Assembly (NCBI RefSeq): GCF_015752155.1
Contig: NZ_JADOVI010000012.1
Coordinates: forward strand, 1-64,000
DNA: 64,000 nt
Reading direction: 5' to 3'
Origin: Cryobacterium sp. MP_M3
GTDB taxonomy: Bacteria; Actinomycetota; Actinomycetes; Actinomycetales; Microbacteriaceae
In this document: in pieces, positions 39,066 through 46,843 of the stretch
Position numbering within the stretch: the stretch's first letter is position 1
How the letters are laid out: each line of letters begins with the position of its first letter
Notes under the pieces: generated by a model
What the model was told of the DNA's origin: nothing
What the model saw: only the letters and a program-made list of their open reading frames with translations
The model's database searches: none
Translations under genes and position numbers: made by a program

Positions 39066-40481
39066 ATGAGCGAATCCGTTAACCTCCCGGCACTCGGTGA
39101 GAGTGTCACAGAGGGTACGGTAACCCGCTGGCTTAAGAACGTGGGCGACCACGTCGAAGTCGACGAGCCGCTGTTGGAAGTATCGACCGACAAGGTGGAC
39201 ACGGAGATCCCGTCCCCCATCGCGGGGATCATCGAGGCGATCCTGGTCCAGGAGGACGAGACCGTCGAGGTCGGGACCCCTCTGGTGACCATCGGAGACG
39301 GCTCGGCAGCAGCGGCCACCGGTGCAGCCGCACCGGTCGCCGAGGCTCCGGTCGCGCCTGCACCGGTGGCCGAGGCTCCGGTCGCGCCTGCACCGGTGGC
39401 CGAGGCTCCGGCATACGTCGCGCCCGTCGCGGCTCCGGTTGCCGCACCGGCACCCGTGGCAGCACCCGTCGCCGCCCCAGTCGTCGCACCGGCACCCGTG
39501 GCAGCCCCCGTTGCGGCCCCGGTGGCCGCGCCTGCTCCTGCGGCAGCGCCGGCAGCCGAGCCCGTGTCTCGCGGCTCGCACGCCGGAACCAGCGGCTACG
39601 TCACGCCGATCGTGCGGAAACTCGCCAACGAGGCCGGCGTGGACCTCTCCACCGTCTCCGGCACCGGGGTCGGCGGACGGATCCGCAAGGAAGACATCGA
39701 ATCGGCCAGGGCCACGGCATCCGCCGCGACCGCAGCGCCGGCCGCACCGGCCGTCGAGGTTTCGCCCCTGCGCGGCACCACCGTTCCGATGTCCCGCCTC
39801 CGCAAGGTCGTCGCCGAGCGCGCCGTCATCTCGATGCAGTCGTCGGCGCAGCTGACGACCGTCGTCGAGGTCGACGTCACCCGCGTGGCGATCCTCCGCG
39901 ACAAGGTCAAGGGTGCCTTCCAGAGCAAGACCGGCAACAAGCTCTCCTTCCTGCCGTTCTTCGCCCTGGCCGCGGCCGAGGCGCTGCAGGCGAACCCGAT
40001 CATCAACGCCACCATCGACGGCGACTCGATCGTGTACCCCAGCCAGGAGAACATCAGCATCGCGGTCGACACCGAGCGTGGCCTGCTGACCCCTGTCGTC
40101 CGCAACGCCGGCGAACTCGACCTGGCCGGCTTCGCCGCTCAGATCGCCGATCTGGCCCAGCGCACCCGCGACAACAAGCTCAAGCCCGATGAGCTCTCCG
40201 GTGGTACCTTCACGCTCACCAACACAGGGTCGCGCGGGGCGCTGTTCGACACGCCCGTCGTCTTCCTGCCGCAGAGCGCGATCCTGGGCACCGGCGTCGT
40301 CTACAAGAAGCCGATCGTCGTCACGACCGACGGCCTCGACTCGATCGCCATCCGCTCCACGGTGTTCCTGGCATTGTCCTACGACCACCGCATCATTGAC
40401 GGCGCGGACGCCTCCCGCTTCCTCGTCATGATGAAGCAGCGCCTCGAGGCCGGAGCCTTCGAAGCCAACCTCGGCATCTGA
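39066..40481 (+). CDS. sucB: Dihydrolipoamide acyltransferase E2 (2-oxoglutarate dehydrogenase type)
   Basis: A 471-residue E2 with a single lipoyl domain (lipoylated Lys in EVSTDKVDTEIP, about residue 43), a ~95-residue Ala/Pro/Val linker built of repeats, a peripheral-subunit-binding domain (VTPIVRKLANEAGVDLSTVSGTG) and the catalytic domain ending in SYDHRIIDGADASRF, which contains the active His and Asp. SucB is the usual actinobacterial name, but pyruvate or branched-chain E2 cannot be excluded. AAGGAG precedes the ATG. The lipoate genes lipB and lipA lie just beyond. Confidence 0.9.
   Translation: MSESVNLPALGESVTEGTVTRWLKNVGDHVEVDEPLLEVSTDKVDTEIPSPIAGIIEAILVQEDETVEVGTPLVTIGDGSAAAATGAAAPVAEAPVAPAPVAEAPVAPAPVAEAPAYVAPVAAPVAAPAPVAAPVAAPVVAPAPVAAPVAAPVAAPAPAAAPAAEPVSRGSHAGTSGYVTPIVRKLANEAGVDLSTVSGTGVGGRIRKEDIESARATASAATAAPAAPAVEVSPLRGTTVPMSRLRKVVAERAVISMQSSAQLTTVVEVDVTRVAILRDKVKGAFQSKTGNKLSFLPFFALAAAEALQANPIINATIDGDSIVYPSQENISIAVDTERGLLTPVVRNAGELDLAGFAAQIADLAQRTRDNKLKPDELSGGTFTLTNTGSRGALFDTPVVFLPQSAILGTGVVYKKPIVVTTDGLDSIAIRSTVFLALSYDHRIIDGADASRFLVMMKQRLEAGAFEANLGI
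39331..39412 (+). repeat. 30-bp tandem repeat in the E2 linker coding region
   Basis: A 30-nt unit encoding APVAEAPVAP occurs at 39331-39360 and 39361-39390 with one difference, and partly again at 39391-39412. It lies in frame in the flexible Ala/Pro linker. Shorter APVAAPVAAP-like units continue to about 39550. Copy number should vary between strains without breaking the frame. Confidence 0.85.
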
Positions 40482-40509
40482 CACCCACGGCAGGCGACGG
40501 GTTCGCCCG

Positions 40510-42126
40510 TCAGTAGTCGAAGATCTGCCTGATCCGCCAACCGGCCTCGCCCTTGACCACAAGGACCGAGGCCGGTTTGCTGTTTCCGTGCGCGGAGCCC
40601 ACGGTCAGCACGACGGCCACCAGGGCGATGCCACCCCGGCGTTCGACCAGGGACGGCGCCGATTCTGCGGCCTCCCCGGCGGGCGCCGCGGAGTCCCCCT
40701 GGCGAGACGACCGGGCGGCCTGCCCGTCCGAGGCCAGTGCCGCGGATCCGGCCTGGTCGACACCGTCCAAGCAGGCCACGGATGCCGCACGGAGGCACCC
40801 GGCGCGCAGGCGCAGCAGCACCTGCACCGCCTGCACCGGTTCATCGCCCTCGACGGCGGCGCGATCGGCCGCCGGGTCGCCCGGTACCGTGGTCGGCGCC
40901 GGGAGGACCGGCACGGGGAACGCCGACGAGGGAGCCGGGGCGGGGCCGGCGCTGCCGCCCTGCGCCTCGGCCTGATAGCCGAGCGTGAGCAGCAACACCG
41001 CGCCCGCGACGACGACGAGCGCAGACACGAGGAGCGGACCCCGATGTGCCCGGAGTCCCACGCCCAGGCGGTGACGCAGGCGCTGCCATGGCCGGGCATC
41101 CGCCCGCCGGCCGGGCAGGCCGTGGAGCAGAGTTTTGAGCTCTCCGAACAGTCTCCTGACTCGGCCGGATCTCCCCGCAGGGCCCGGCGCGGGGCGTTCG
41201 CCCGTCCCCGGCCGAACGTCGCCGGCCGGGCCGCCCGCCGCTCGGCGGCCCCGGAGGGCCTCGGTGGCGGCCCAGCCCGCCCCCATCTCGATCCTGCGCC
41301 CCGTGGAGGGCACCCAGGGGGACGGCGCCGAGGACACCGCAGAGGCCGGCGACCACGCGAACAATCGCCGCTCGAGTTCGTCGAGCAGGCGGTGCAAGGG
41401 AAACCCCGGCGGGATCGACTCCAACCATCCGGCCGGTTCCGGCACGGCGGCATCCGCGTCGGTCTCGACACGATCAAGCACTCCCCTGGCGAACGCCGAC
41501 ACTCGCAACACCGCCTGCTCGAGCGGGCGTCGGAGTTCCGGTCCGGGCGGCGGCAGTTCCCGCAGCCGCCCCAGGCTGGTCAGAACCGGTCTCCCGGTGC
41601 GATCGAAGAGGACCGAGGACTGGGCCAGCCCTTCGTGCACGTAGCCCAGGGCCAGCAGTTCGGCCAGCGCCGCCAGGATCGGCGCCAGGATCGTCACCGC
41701 CTCCCCCGGCGCCAGCAGCCTGCCGTCGCCGAGCAGCCTGCTCAGCCGGCTGCCGGAGAGACACTCCTGCACGATGCAGACTCGCCCGTCGGAGAGCGTG
41801 GCCAGGTCGATGAGAGACGCGAATCGAGTCCCGGTCGATTCGGTCAGCACCCGGAATTCCCGCTCGATCACGACTCCGGCCGTTTCCGGGCGGAAGATCT
41901 TCAGGGCGACGGGCGGACGAGTGCCGACCTCGACGGCGCCCTGGAACGGTGCGGTGGAAACGCCGAGGTAGACGTCGGCGCGTTCACTGGCGCCGAGCCG
42001 GCGCAGCACCCGGTACCCGGCGATGACCGTCCCGACGTCCGCAGCCCCGGACGTCGACGCCGCCGTCGACTCGGTTGCGAAGCCGGGGTCGCCGGCGGCC
42101 GGGACCGGATCCGGGTCACGTCCCAC
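40510..42126 (-). CDS. Membrane-anchored pseudokinase-like protein
   Basis: A 538-residue protein with an N-terminal Ser/Thr-kinase fold (about 33-255): a relaxed glycine loop GYRVLRRLGASERADVYLG and the ATP-anchoring Lys76 in VALKIFRP. The catalytic loop reads HEGLAQSSVLF instead of HRDLKPxN, losing the catalytic Asp, Lys and Asn, and the DFG motif is replaced by TSLG. It should be catalytically dead. A disordered Pro/Gly/Arg linker leads to one transmembrane helix (364-383) and an extracytoplasmic region of ~155 residues. The GTG start has AGGTGAG 7 nt upstream. It is divergent from lipB and convergent with sucB. The role is unknown; scaffold or sensor functions are known for similar mycobacterial pseudokinases such as MviN-linked ones. 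Confidence 0.78.
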   Translation of the reverse strand: MGRDPDPVPAAGDPGFATESTAASTSGAADVGTVIAGYRVLRRLGASERADVYLGVSTAPFQGAVEVGTRPPVALKIFRPETAGVVIEREFRVLTESTGTRFASLIDLATLSDGRVCIVQECLSGSRLSRLLGDGRLLAPGEAVTILAPILAALAELLALGYVHEGLAQSSVLFDRTGRPVLTSLGRLRELPPPGPELRRPLEQAVLRVSAFARGVLDRVETDADAAVPEPAGWLESIPPGFPLHRLLDELERRLFAWSPASAVSSAPSPWVPSTGRRIEMGAGWAATEALRGRRAAGGPAGDVRPGTGERPAPGPAGRSGRVRRLFGELKTLLHGLPGRRADARPWQRLRHRLGVGLRAHRGPLLVSALVVVAGAVLLLTLGYQAEAQGGSAGPAPAPSSAFPVPVLPAPTTVPGDPAADRAAVEGDEPVQAVQVLLRLRAGCLRAASVACLDGVDQAGSAALASDGQAARSSRQGDSAAPAGEAAESAPSLVERRGGIALVAVVLTVGSAHGNSKPASVLVVKGEAGWRIRQIFDY

Positions 42127-42247
42127 TCTGTTTCTCACCTGCCGGATTGTGCGCCCCTGGGCGAAGCACCGGGGGCGCCCTCGCGGGTTCCGGGGAGATC
42201 CGGACTGGGCGGCAGACGCCGAGGACAAGCTGACCTAGACTGGCCTG

Positions 42248-42883
42248 ATGCTCGACTTTGTCGTCGCGGGGCTAAGCGCCAACTCCGTGCCGTATGTTGA
42301 GGGCCTTGAGCTCCAACGCGCAGTCCACCGTTCCGTCGTTTCCGGTGAGAAACCCGACACCCTCATCTTCCTCGAACACCCCGCCGTGTATACGGCCGGG
42401 AAACGCACGGAGCCGGAGGAGCGTCCCACGGACGGCACCCCCGTCATCGACGTCGACCGGGGTGGGAAGATCACCTGGCACGGACCGGGCCAGCTGGTCG
42501 GCTACCCGATCCTGCGCCTGGCCGAGCCCATCGACGTCGTCGGTTACGTGCGGATGCTGGAGGGGATCCTGATCGAGGTCCTCGCCGAGTTCGGCATCGA
42601 GGGCCGCCAGGTTCAGGGCCGTTCCGGCGTCTGGGTCGGTCCGGACGGTTTCGAAGAGAAGATCGCGGCCATCGGCATCCGCGTCGCCGAAGGAGTCACC
42701 ATGCACGGATTCGCCCTCAATTGCAGCAACTCCCTGGACGCGTACAGCCGCATCATCGCCTGCGGCATCCGGGACGCCGGCGTGACGACCATGTCGCGCG
42801 TGCTCGGCCGTGACGTCGCCACCTCCGAACTGATCGAACCGATCAGGGCCGGTTTCCTGCGCGCGATGGCGGTGGCGGCATGA
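42248..42883 (+). CDS. lipB: Lipoyl(octanoyl) transferase
   Basis: A 211-residue transferase that moves octanoyl from acyl carrier protein to the lipoyl-domain Lys of E2 and GcvH. The signature [18 protein letters not shown] (about residues 75-92) and the nucleophilic Cys in IACGI with the adjacent NCSNSLDAY segment are present. The stop overlaps the lipA start by 4 bp (ATGA), so transfer and sulfur insertion are coupled. The lipoylation client sucB lies 1.8 kb upstream. Confidence 0.96.
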   Translation: MLDFVVAGLSANSVPYVEGLELQRAVHRSVVSGEKPDTLIFLEHPAVYTAGKRTEPEERPTDGTPVIDVDRGGKITWHGPGQLVGYPILRLAEPIDVVGYVRMLEGILIEVLAEFGIEGRQVQGRSGVWVGPDGFEEKIAAIGIRVAEGVTMHGFALNCSNSLDAYSRIIACGIRDAGVTTMSRVLGRDVATSELIEPIRAGFLRAMAVAA

Positions 42884-43869
42884 GCGCCGTGCCCGAGGGC
42901 CGCAAGATGCTCCGGCTCGAGATCAGGAACGCGGAGACGCCCATCGAGCGCAAGCCCGAGTGGATCAAGATCAAGGCCAAGATGGGGCCCGAGTACCAGA
43001 AGATGCAGAACCTCGTCAAGAGCGAGGACCTGCACACGGTCTGCCAGGAGGCCGGCTGCCCCAACATCTATGAGTGCTGGGAGGACCGGGAAGCAACATT
43101 CCTGATCGGCGGCTCGCAGTGCACCAGGCGCTGCGACTTCTGCATGATCGACACCGGCAAACCAGCCGAGTACGACCGGGACGAACCACGCCGGGTTGCC
43201 GAGTCCGTCGTCAAGATGCAGCTGCGCTACGCCACCGTGACCGGCGTCGCCCGCGATGATCAGCCCGACGAGGGCTCCTGGATCTACGCCGAGACCATCC
43301 GGCAGATCCACCAGCAGAGCCCGGGCACCGGTGTGGAGATCCTCGTGCCGGACTTCTCAGGCAATCCCGACCACCTGGGCGAGGTCTTCTCGGCGAAACC
43401 GGAGGTGTTCGCTCACAACGTGGAGACGGTGCCGCGCATCTTCAAGCGGGTGCGCCCGGCGTTCCGCTACGACCGCTCCCTCGACGTGCTCAGCCAGGGC
43501 CGCAACGCGGGCCTGATCACCAAGTCCAATCTCATCCTGGGCATGGGCGAGGAACGGGCGGAGGTCAGCCAGGCCCTGCAGGACCTGCACGACGCCGGAA
43601 CCGACATCATCACCATCACCCAGTACCTGCGTCCCAGCGCGCGCCACCTGCCTGTCGCCCGCTGGGTGAAGCCGGAGGAGTTCGTCGAGCTCAAGCAGGA
43701 GGCCGAGGCGATCGGCTTCATCGGGGTGCTCTCCGGTCCGCTCGTGCGATCCTCCTACCGTGCCGGGCGTCTCTGGGCCCAGTCCATGCTGGCAACCGGT
43801 CGTGAGGTGCCCGCGGAACTGCGCCACCTGGCGGATGCGACGCTCGGGTTCGCTCAGGCCGTGAGCTGA
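42880..43869 (+). CDS. lipA: Lipoyl synthase
   Basis: A 329-residue radical-SAM enzyme that inserts two sulfurs into protein-bound octanoyl chains. The auxiliary cluster ligands are in [13 protein letters not shown]; the radical-SAM cluster is CTRRCDFC. The C-terminal RSSYRAG motif, whose Ser binds the auxiliary cluster, is also present. It needs Fe-S supply, for which erpA is a candidate. It follows lipB directly. Confidence 0.97.
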   Translation: MSAVPEGRKMLRLEIRNAETPIERKPEWIKIKAKMGPEYQKMQNLVKSEDLHTVCQEAGCPNIYECWEDREATFLIGGSQCTRRCDFCMIDTGKPAEYDRDEPRRVAESVVKMQLRYATVTGVARDDQPDEGSWIYAETIRQIHQQSPGTGVEILVPDFSGNPDHLGEVFSAKPEVFAHNVETVPRIFKRVRPAFRYDRSLDVLSQGRNAGLITKSNLILGMGEERAEVSQALQDLHDAGTDIITITQYLRPSARHLPVARWVKPEEFVELKQEAEAIGFIGVLSGPLVRSSYRAGRLWAQSMLATGREVPAELRHLADATLGFAQAVS

Positions 43870-43918
43870 CCCGAAAAACGGTCACCCTCCACGCGGGCGA
43901 CTCGGTAGTCTTGGAACC

Positions 43919-44629
43919 ATGGCACGCAGCAAGGACAAGACTCCCCGCACCCCCAAAGAACCCGGCCGTTTGAAGCAAATGTGGCAGGTGTTCCAGATGA
44001 CGAGGCGTTACGACTCGAACATCGTCCTGTTCATGATCCTGGCCTTCCTGATCCCGGTCGCGATCAGCCTCGTGCTCGCGTTCGTGTTATCCCCCGGCAA
44101 CGTGGTCACCATCGTGCTCTGGGTCATCGCGGGAGCTCTCGGCGGGCTGCTCGCCATGCTCATCATCCTGGGCCGCCGCGCCGAGAAGGCCGCCTACTCG
44201 CAGATCGAGGGCCAGCCCGGCGCGGTCGGCGCGGTTCTCCGCAGCTCGCTCAAGCGCGGCTGGGTCGGAAGCGAGATGCCCGTCGCCGTCAACGGCAAGA
44301 CCCAGGATGCGGTCTACCGTGCGGTCGGTCGCGGCGGCGTGGTGCTGATAAGCGAGGGCCCTCGCACCCGGACCGCACGCATGCTCGACGAGGAACGGCG
44401 CATGGTCACCCGGCTGGGCGGCAGCATCGCCGTCACCGTCATCTCGGTCGGGCCGGACCCCGACGCCGTCCCGCTGCACAAGCTCGCCCGGCGCCTCACC
44501 CGGATCAAGCCGACCCTCACCAAGGCCGAAGTCCTCGCCGTGAACAACCGTCTCTCGTCCATGACGAAGAAGCTCCCGATCCCCAAGGGCGTCGACCCGA
44601 TGAAGGCCCGGCCGCAGCGCGGCAACTAG
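43919..44629 (+). CDS. DUF4191 membrane protein
   Basis: A 236-residue actinobacterial protein of unknown function. Two adjacent transmembrane helices (NIVLFMILAFLIPVAISLVLAFVL and VVTIVLWVIAGALGGLLAMLIIL) follow a basic N-terminus, then a ~150-residue cytosolic domain with a glycine-rich patch (AVGRGGVVLISEGP) and a basic tail. DUF4191 next to lipA and an RDD protein is a conserved actinobacterial arrangement. It starts at ATG 49 bp after lipA. Confidence 0.88.
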   Translation: MARSKDKTPRTPKEPGRLKQMWQVFQMTRRYDSNIVLFMILAFLIPVAISLVLAFVLSPGNVVTIVLWVIAGALGGLLAMLIILGRRAEKAAYSQIEGQPGAVGAVLRSSLKRGWVGSEMPVAVNGKTQDAVYRAVGRGGVVLISEGPRTRTARMLDEERRMVTRLGGSIAVTVISVGPDPDAVPLHKLARRLTRIKPTLTKAEVLAVNNRLSSMTKKLPIPKGVDPMKARPQRGN

Positions 44630-44645
44630 CCGAGCCCGGCATCCG

Positions 44646-45089
44646 TCAACTGCGGATGAGGACGGTTCCGGCGATCTTGTCGTGGAATCCGCGCTGGTCC
44701 GAGTCCCAGACCAGCGCGGGGATCGCGAAGCCCAGCAGCACCGAGCGCAGCGCGGGACGCCAGATGCCCGCCCAACCGCCGGTCAGCGAGATCACCCGGA
44801 GCCCGACCAGCCGGTGGCCGATGCTGCCGCCGATGGTCGGAATGAACACGATCTGCAACAACACGAACATGCCGCTCACCGCGAACCCGTTGTAGTCCAG
44901 GAACGTGTAGTCGAAGGCCCAGAACGCGGCCCCCGTGGCCAGGACCTGGTCGATCGCCAGCGCCGAGATGCGGCGTCCCACCCGGCCGACCGAGCCGGCG
45001 CCCTTATCCGGCAGGCCCAGGCGCTCCCCCGGCCACCGGCTGGGCGGAAGCTGTCCGAAGGTGGTCGGTTTCGAGGATGCGGCAGACAC
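44646..45089 (-). CDS. RDD family membrane protein
   Basis: A 147-residue RDD-domain protein. The family Arg and Asp are in GRRISALAIDQVLATG, and three hydrophobic segments follow (AFWAFDYTFLDY; SGMFVLLQIVFIPTIGGSIGHRL; PALRSVLLGFAIPALVW), ending in DQRGFHDKIAGTVLI. The function is unknown; some RDD proteins act in ion transport. It starts at GTG, 28 bp from the GlnR-type site that controls the divergent glnA, so it may share that regulation. Confidence 0.88.
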   Translation of the reverse strand: MSAASSKPTTFGQLPPSRWPGERLGLPDKGAGSVGRVGRRISALAIDQVLATGAAFWAFDYTFLDYNGFAVSGMFVLLQIVFIPTIGGSIGHRLVGLRVISLTGGWAGIWRPALRSVLLGFAIPALVWDSDQRGFHDKIAGTVLIRS

Positions 45090-45117
45090 GCGATGAGTCT
45101 AGCGAGCCGGCCCCGCT

Positions 45118-45155
45118 GTAACATGTGTGAAACATAAGCGTCACTGTCGGGTAAT
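45118..45155 (+). promoter_or_regulatory. GlnR-type nitrogen-regulation box upstream of glnA
   Basis: GTAAC-6-GAAAC-6-GTCAC-6-GTAAT: four 5-mers at exact 11-bp spacing (45118, 45129, 45140, 45151). This matches the actinobacterial GlnR consensus of alternating gTnAC and GaAAC half-sites; only the last 5-mer is weak. It lies 79 bp before the glnA start, in the glnA/RDD divergent region. Confidence 0.85.
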
Positions 45156-45233
45156 GCCGCCCCACTAACCTCAATGGAGCCGCAGTGCGCGACTTTTCGA
45201 GATTAACGCCCACGTCGTTTGGAGTAAAACCGC

Positions 45234-46658
45234 ATGTTCCGCGATTCGTCAGAAGTGCTCAAATTCATCAAGGATACCGACGTCAAGTTCCTTGACATCC
45301 GTTTCACCGACCTGCCGGGTGTGCAGCAGCACTTCAACATCCCCGCGTCGACCGTCGACGAAGAGTTCTTCACGGTCGGCCAGATGTTCGACGGTTCCTC
45401 GATCCGCGGCTTCGCGTCGATCCACGAATCCGACATGCAGCTCATCCCTGACGTCACCACGGCGTACATCGACGCCTTCCGCACCGAGCGCACGCTGATC
45501 ATGCTCTTCGACATCTACAACCCCCGCAACGGGGAGATCTACTCGAAGGACCCGCGACAGGTTGCCAAGAAAGCCGAGAAGTACCTCGCGTCGACCGGCA
45601 TCGCCGACACCGCCTTCTTCGCTCCGGAAGCGGAGTTCTACATCTTCGACGACGTGCGCTATGAGGTCAACCAGTACTCGAGCTTCTACTCCGTCGACTC
45701 CAGCGAGGGTGCCTGGAACTCGGGCCGCAAGGAAGAGGGCGGAAACCTCGCCAACAAGACGCCGTTCAAGGGCGGCTACTTCCCGGTCAGCCCGGTCGAC
45801 CAGCACGCCGACATGCGCGACGACATCTGCCTCAAGCTCATCGCGGCCGGCCTCATCCTCGAACGCAGCCACCACGAGGTCGGCACCGGCGGCCAGGGCG
45901 AGATCAACTACCGCTTCGACACCATGGTGCACGCGGCCGACGACCTGCTCAAGTTCAAGTACATCGTGAAGAACACCGCCAGCGAGTGGGGCAAGACGGC
46001 GACATTCATGCCGAAGCCGCTCTTCGGCGACAACGGCTCCGGCATGCACACCCACCAGTCCCTCTGGTCCGGCGGCAAGCCGTTGTTCTACGACGAGGCC
46101 GGCTACGGCGGACTCTCCGACGTCGCGCGCTGGTACATCGGCGGACTGCTCAAGCACGCCCCGGCCGTGCTCGCGTTCACCAACCCGAGCGTGAACTCCT
46201 ACCATCGCCTCGTCCCCGGCTTCGAAGCCCCGGTCAACCTGGTCTACTCGGCCGGCAACCGCTCGGCCTCCATCCGGATCCCGATCACCGGCACGAACCC
46301 CAAGGCCAAGCGGATCGAATTCCGCGCGCCCGACGCCTCCGGCAACCCGTACCTCGCCTTCGCCGCCCAGCTGATGGCCGGCCTTGACGGGATCAAGAAC
46401 CGGATCGAGCCGCACGAGCCGGTCGACAAGGACCTCTACGAACTGCCGCCCGAAGAGGCCAAGAACATCCCCCAGGTTCCGGCGTCCCTCGAGGCCGCAC
46501 TGCTGGCCCTCGAAGAGGACCACGACTTCCTGCTGGCCGGGAACGTCTTCACGCCCGAACTGATCGAGACCTGGATCGACTTCAAGCGCGAGAAGGAAAT
46601 CAAGCCGCTGGCCCAGCGCCCGCACCCGTTCGAGTATGAACTGTACTACGGCGTCTAA
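45234..46658 (+). CDS. glnA: Glutamine synthetase type I
   Basis: A 474-residue dodecameric glutamine synthetase (I-beta type). Landmarks are the DGSSIRGF loop, the metal-ligand Glu in EAEFYIFD, the [13 protein letters not shown] segment, the ATP-binding [10 protein letters not shown] region and NRSASIRIP. The adenylylated Tyr is Tyr402 in [15 protein letters not shown], so GlnE can switch it off. GGAG precedes the ATG, and a GlnR box lies upstream. It makes glutamine from glutamate and ammonia as the main ammonium assimilation route. Confidence 0.97.
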   Translation: MFRDSSEVLKFIKDTDVKFLDIRFTDLPGVQQHFNIPASTVDEEFFTVGQMFDGSSIRGFASIHESDMQLIPDVTTAYIDAFRTERTLIMLFDIYNPRNGEIYSKDPRQVAKKAEKYLASTGIADTAFFAPEAEFYIFDDVRYEVNQYSSFYSVDSSEGAWNSGRKEEGGNLANKTPFKGGYFPVSPVDQHADMRDDICLKLIAAGLILERSHHEVGTGGQGEINYRFDTMVHAADDLLKFKYIVKNTASEWGKTATFMPKPLFGDNGSGMHTHQSLWSGGKPLFYDEAGYGGLSDVARWYIGGLLKHAPAVLAFTNPSVNSYHRLVPGFEAPVNLVYSAGNRSASIRIPITGTNPKAKRIEFRAPDASGNPYLAFAAQLMAGLDGIKNRIEPHEPVDKDLYELPPEEAKNIPQVPASLEAALLALEEDHDFLLAGNVFTPELIETWIDFKREKEIKPLAQRPHPFEYELYYGV

Positions 46659-46688
46659 ACCGCACCGGCGGCTGCACCAGTCGCCGCG

Positions 46689-46742
46689 ATGACACTGAGA
46701 AGGGCCGCACTCCCCCGGGAGTGCGGCCCTTCTCAGTGTCAT
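46689..46742. terminator. Bidirectional terminator with 26-bp arms between glnA and glnE
   Basis: The arms 46689-46714 and 46717-46742 are perfectly complementary over 26 bp (ATGACACTGAGAAGGGCCGC...), with a 2-nt centre. It stands between convergent glnA and glnE and would end both transcripts. The remaining 100 bp before the glnE stop shows no feature. Confidence 0.8.
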
Positions 46743-46843
46743 CCGGTCTCAGCCGAACACGGGCACCGGATGCCGCAACTCGAATCGTTCAGGCGCCGAC
46801 GCGCCGTGACCGGCTCACAACAAAGGCGAATCGGAGGCCGCTG

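Noticed and set aside
39331-39550. A CRISPR array in the repeat-rich region
   Set aside because: The repeats are adjoining, in frame and encode an Ala/Pro linker; there are no spacers.
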